Assembly (NCBI RefSeq): GCF_048128805.1
Contig: NC_136019.1
Coordinates: 11,208,905-11,272,904 of the forward strand
DNA from: Centroberyx gerrardi
Lineage: Eukaryota > Chordata > Actinopteri > Beryciformes > Berycidae
DNA: 64,000 bases
Direction of reading: 5' to 3'
Positions within the stretch are counted from its first letter, which is position 1. Each line of letters starts with the position of its first letter. The notes beneath the pieces were generated by a model. The model saw only the letters and a list, made by a program, of their open reading frames with translations, had not been told where the DNA came from and did no database searches. Shown here piece after piece: positions 61,021-64,000 of the stretch. Both the position numbers and the translations under genes were made by a program.

Positions 61021-61462
61021 CAGGGTTGGGGCCATTCATGAATTGAGTTGAGAATGCATGGTAACTTCCAATTCAGTTCCTGGAGTTGGAATGTCACCGA
61101 GCTCTATGGAAACAGAATTGAATTGAATTCCATGAAATTCCATGAAATTCCACTTCTAAGAGAGTTTGTCTTGACTTGCTAAACATTATGAATCAAATAA
61201 AAGACACTATGATGGAATGTTTTTGATTTGTTTATAAAGTACAGTATGCATCAAATACCACCTGAAAGGTCCCTTCAACATTTTGTGATATTCATTATTG
61301 ATCATATATAACACTACCTGTAATCTCAGATATGTGGTTAAAAAAATAAAAATCACGTAATTTCATTGAATTCAATTCAACTTCCTGAAATTCCAATTCA
61401 ATTCCAACTCCTCAGCTGAATTGGGATTGATGAGTTCATTCATGAATTGACCCCCAACCCTG
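61021..61462. mobile_element. hAT-like MITE downstream of plscr3
   Basis: Begins CAGGGTTGGGGCCATTCATG and ends CATGAATTGACCCCCAACCC followed by TG, an inverted terminal repeat of about 25 bases. The 8-base flanks CTAGTAAT and CTGGTATT match at 6 of 8 positions. 442 bases, rich in GAATTC-type palindromic words (AATTGAATTCCATGAAATTC). It contains an AATAAA at 61196-61201. Confidence 0.7.
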
Positions 61463-63571
61463 CTGGTATTCTCATTGCTTTGTGAAGAAATCACAATAGA
61501 TCGTAGGATTTATATGTGCAATACTATTGTGGTTGTAGAAGCTGTATTAATTGCTTTTTTTGTAAAAAATAACATGTAGGCTAAAAAACCTGCACATTAG
61601 CCACAGTAAAGAAACCGTCCTCTAGTAGGGAAGTGGTGGCTGTGTTGGGAAGAATATACTCAGAAGAACATACTTAGAATCCTTTAGGTGAAGTGAACAG
61701 AAACAGCAAAAAAAAAAACGTTGACACTTGCTCCTAGTGTTTGCCAAAGCGCTCCTGCTCTACCTCTTCGCTGTCTATTTCTGCCTCAGAGCACTCTGCA
61801 GTATACAGTGTGTGTGTGTGTAATCTCGCTCTCTTTCTGTACACAGTGTGAGTGCTTCCATGTCCTGTGCTGTGCGGTGTGTTTGGTTCCTGTCTGTGCC
61901 GTATGGCCTTTCCTGGCTGACTGGTTGCTGTGGAGACTCGCCCCCCCAGCACCATAACAGTTTCCCCGCCTTTTTTTTTTCTCCAGACACCACGGTCTTG
62001 AATCGGTGCCAGCGTAATAATATGGGAGAGAGAGAGAGAATGAGGGTTAAGGTTAGAATGGCAGAGAAACAAAAAAGAGGAAGTTGAGGTTACTAAACAT
62101 TAATCTCACCTCAAAGCGACTGTAAGTGAAGGTTAAGGAAACACATTACTTTCTCTAATTCCTATACTGTTAGTCTTGCTTAAATAGGCCTTAATGTGAA
62201 CTCTTCATCTGAACTTTGGTCTGGTAGATTACAGTTCTCAGAGAAAAGCAGATATCTGGTTGCTGTGCACTGGGGTGAATGAAAAGAAGATATGCTAAAC
62301 TTTGCAGATGTTGCCCATTGCTCTTGAACGCAACCTTTTGCCCTGTATTTAACTCCGTTGCTCATGTGTTAACATCAGATTACATGGGTGTGCCTCCTGT
62401 GAGACTTGGTTCCAACTGGTGCTTTCAGATTCAGACTGCAGCTCTCCAACTACACTGTTTCACTCCTTTAAAGCCACTAAATATGCCTCTTATTGCTTAT
62501 TTCTCAATATGAATACAATGAATGATTACTGTGTATTGCCACTTCAATGCACATATGTGTGTTAACATGATATTCTGCCTATGTGTGACCTGACCACTAG
62601 CAAGGAAACAGGAGGTAGCCAAAGGATGTATACTTAATCGGATTATTGGGAGAGTTAGATACTAATTTACAGCACTTGCTATTTGTGAATCAAGCCGTTT
62701 TATCTGCGACTGGCATGAGCCGTGGCATCCATTTTCTATGTTCCTGTCAAAGTTGTTTGTACCATTTGTCTGTGACTCATCTTGTAATTTTGAATTCCAT
62801 TTTGTACACATATATACGTATATAATAAAAAAAGATCTGTACTTCAAAAATATATCAAACCCCATCTACGTTGTTTTAGTCTGTGTTCCTCTAGTTCAGG
62901 GAGTGAGTGCCAGGAGAGCTTGGGGGGTGGGAGGGGGGGCAGGCCTTCTAAAACCAGTCTAAATGAGAGTCATCTGGTTTCACTTGGAAAAAATGATCCT
63001 TGCTTCAGAGGGATCTCCACTCTCTCATTCTCCGACCCACTGGCCAAACACTGGGCCCAGTTCCATTAAAGCTCAGCAGCCCTTTCCTTCTCTCTTACAC
63101 CTTCATTTCACCCCTATAGAGGGGCACTGGGCATCTTTTCAGTACCTTTACCTCTACAATATCTACTTAGGTGCAGTAGCAGTCTTGTAACTGCTTTTCA
63201 CTCAGTCTTATCTATCTGCAGTGATGGTAACAGGATGCTGGGAGAAATAATGGAACCAGGCCCTGCAGCAGCATTGGATTAAAACCTCTCCTTCCTTGGA
63301 CAGACACTGGAGAACTTACCGCTCCCCCTCCTGGCAGCCTGTGGGAAATACAACTGTGTAAGTTGTTCAGGGGGCATGTCCGAGCATGTCCATCCTCGCC
63401 TCGCTGCTGGTGGGCAATAACCCATGATTTGATTGTAATCCTGTAATATGTAATATTATGGTTCTTATTCTGCAGCGATCACCAAATTCAGTAGCTTACC
63501 AGTCATCAGTAGGAGCAATTCACCTTCTACCTGCTACTGAGCTATATAAATATTTACTCTAAGTCAATATA

Positions 63572-63860
63572 CAGGGTGTCTGCAAGTTTCATCAAGTTAA
63601 ATTTAAACATTTTAATGCCGGTTAGAAGGAAACATAAGACCAACTTCATGTAAAATAAACTCAAAAATGAAAATGACTAGACCCGTCTGAACATAATCTA
63701 GATCTGACAGTCCTCTCAAAAAGTACTTAATTAAGACTTCTATTTAAGACCCTAAATGCTTTGTTTAGCTGCATTCAACACCATTTAAAGCCTTGAGTTT
63801 AGATACCGGTAATATGATTTAAGACATTTTTAAGTCTTTTTCATGACCTGCAGACACCTT
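63572..63860. mobile_element. hAT-type MITE (CAGGGTGTCTGCA termini)
   Basis: Starts CAGGGTGTCTGCAAGTTTCA and ends TTTCATGACCTGCAGACACC followed by TTG, inverted ends of about 20 bases. Subterminal TTAAATTTAAA/TTTAAGTC words are typical of a very common fish family. The target duplication is not clear. Confidence 0.6.
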
Positions 63861-64000
63861 GATAAAAGTAAAGTTACTATATTAACTTGCAGAGCGGATG
63901 GATAAGCATAACGTTTTAGGTGCATAAGTTCTTGGAGTAAATGCTCCAGGTCATCGGTCTGAGTATTTTTAAGGCTGATAGGAAAGGAGTTTTAAACTAG

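Larger units (their letters stand above)
60382..64000. other. plscr3 3' untranslated region and right-hand spacer
   Basis: No further exon was recognised. Candidate poly(A) signals are AATAAA at 61196-61201 (inside an hAT-like MITE) and near 62822 (TATAATAAAAAAAG). A second hAT-type MITE lies at 63572-63860. Human PLSCR3 is followed by TMEM256 and NLGN2; neither is visible here. Confidence 0.5.

Overview
This window is nuclear DNA from a ray-finned fish, most likely a percomorph teleost. The genes are vertebrate and heavily intron-split with GT-AG introns. The spacers carry fish-type CA/TG microsatellites, small hAT-like and TTAA-type DNA transposons, tRNA-derived SINEs and LINE tails. I see no prokaryotic, plasmid or viral genes. 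The species cannot be named from what I can see.

Nine protein-coding genes can be read. From left to right they are: the first exon of a Y-box protein gene (ybx2-like, minus; the rest lies off the left edge); eif5a (plus, 7121-10345); gps2 (minus, 13238-18116); gabarap (minus, 20637-22695); ctdnep1 (minus, 28581-36435); elp5 (minus, 38221-40036); phf23 (plus, 41014-43735); a small secreted prohormone that I read as an osteocrin-like natriuretic-type peptide (minus, 45640-47523); and a phospholipid scramblase, plscr3 (plus, 52323-60381). Apart from the prohormone, these genes all have human orthologues within 17p13.1 (YBX2-EIF5A-GPS2, PHF23-GABARAP-CTDNEP1-ELP5, PLSCR3), with local order and orientation shuffled.

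Layout. 1-1.2 kb is the ybx2 first exon and its CCAAT-rich promoter. 1.2-4.6 kb is intergenic, with a TTAA-type MITE, three diverged copies of a local repeat and an orphan promoter-like CpG patch. 4.6-12.1 kb is eif5a. 12.5-18.7 kb is gps2, tail-to-tail with eif5a. 18.7-22.9 kb is gabarap. 22.9-28 kb is transposon-rich intergenic DNA. 28-37 kb is ctdnep1. 38-40.3 kb is elp5, head-to-head with phf23 (40.5-45.3 kb) across a ZNF143-type promoter. 45.6-47.75 kb is the prohormone. 47.8-51.3 kb is microsatellite-rich spacer. 51.3-61 kb or beyond is plscr3, and the right end is spacer with hAT-type MITEs.

Most genes are housekeeping: translation elongation (eif5a), tRNA wobble modification (elp5), corepressor signalling (gps2), autophagy (gabarap, with phf23 a reported autophagy modulator), nuclear-envelope lipid control (ctdnep1) and membrane lipid scrambling (plscr3). 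They are not an operon-like pathway. The most notable element is the osteocrin-like gene. It carries both osteocrin-type motifs, and its block is the known paralogue of the human 3q26-q29 block that holds OSTN, so it may be an osteocrin ohnologue that mammals lost.
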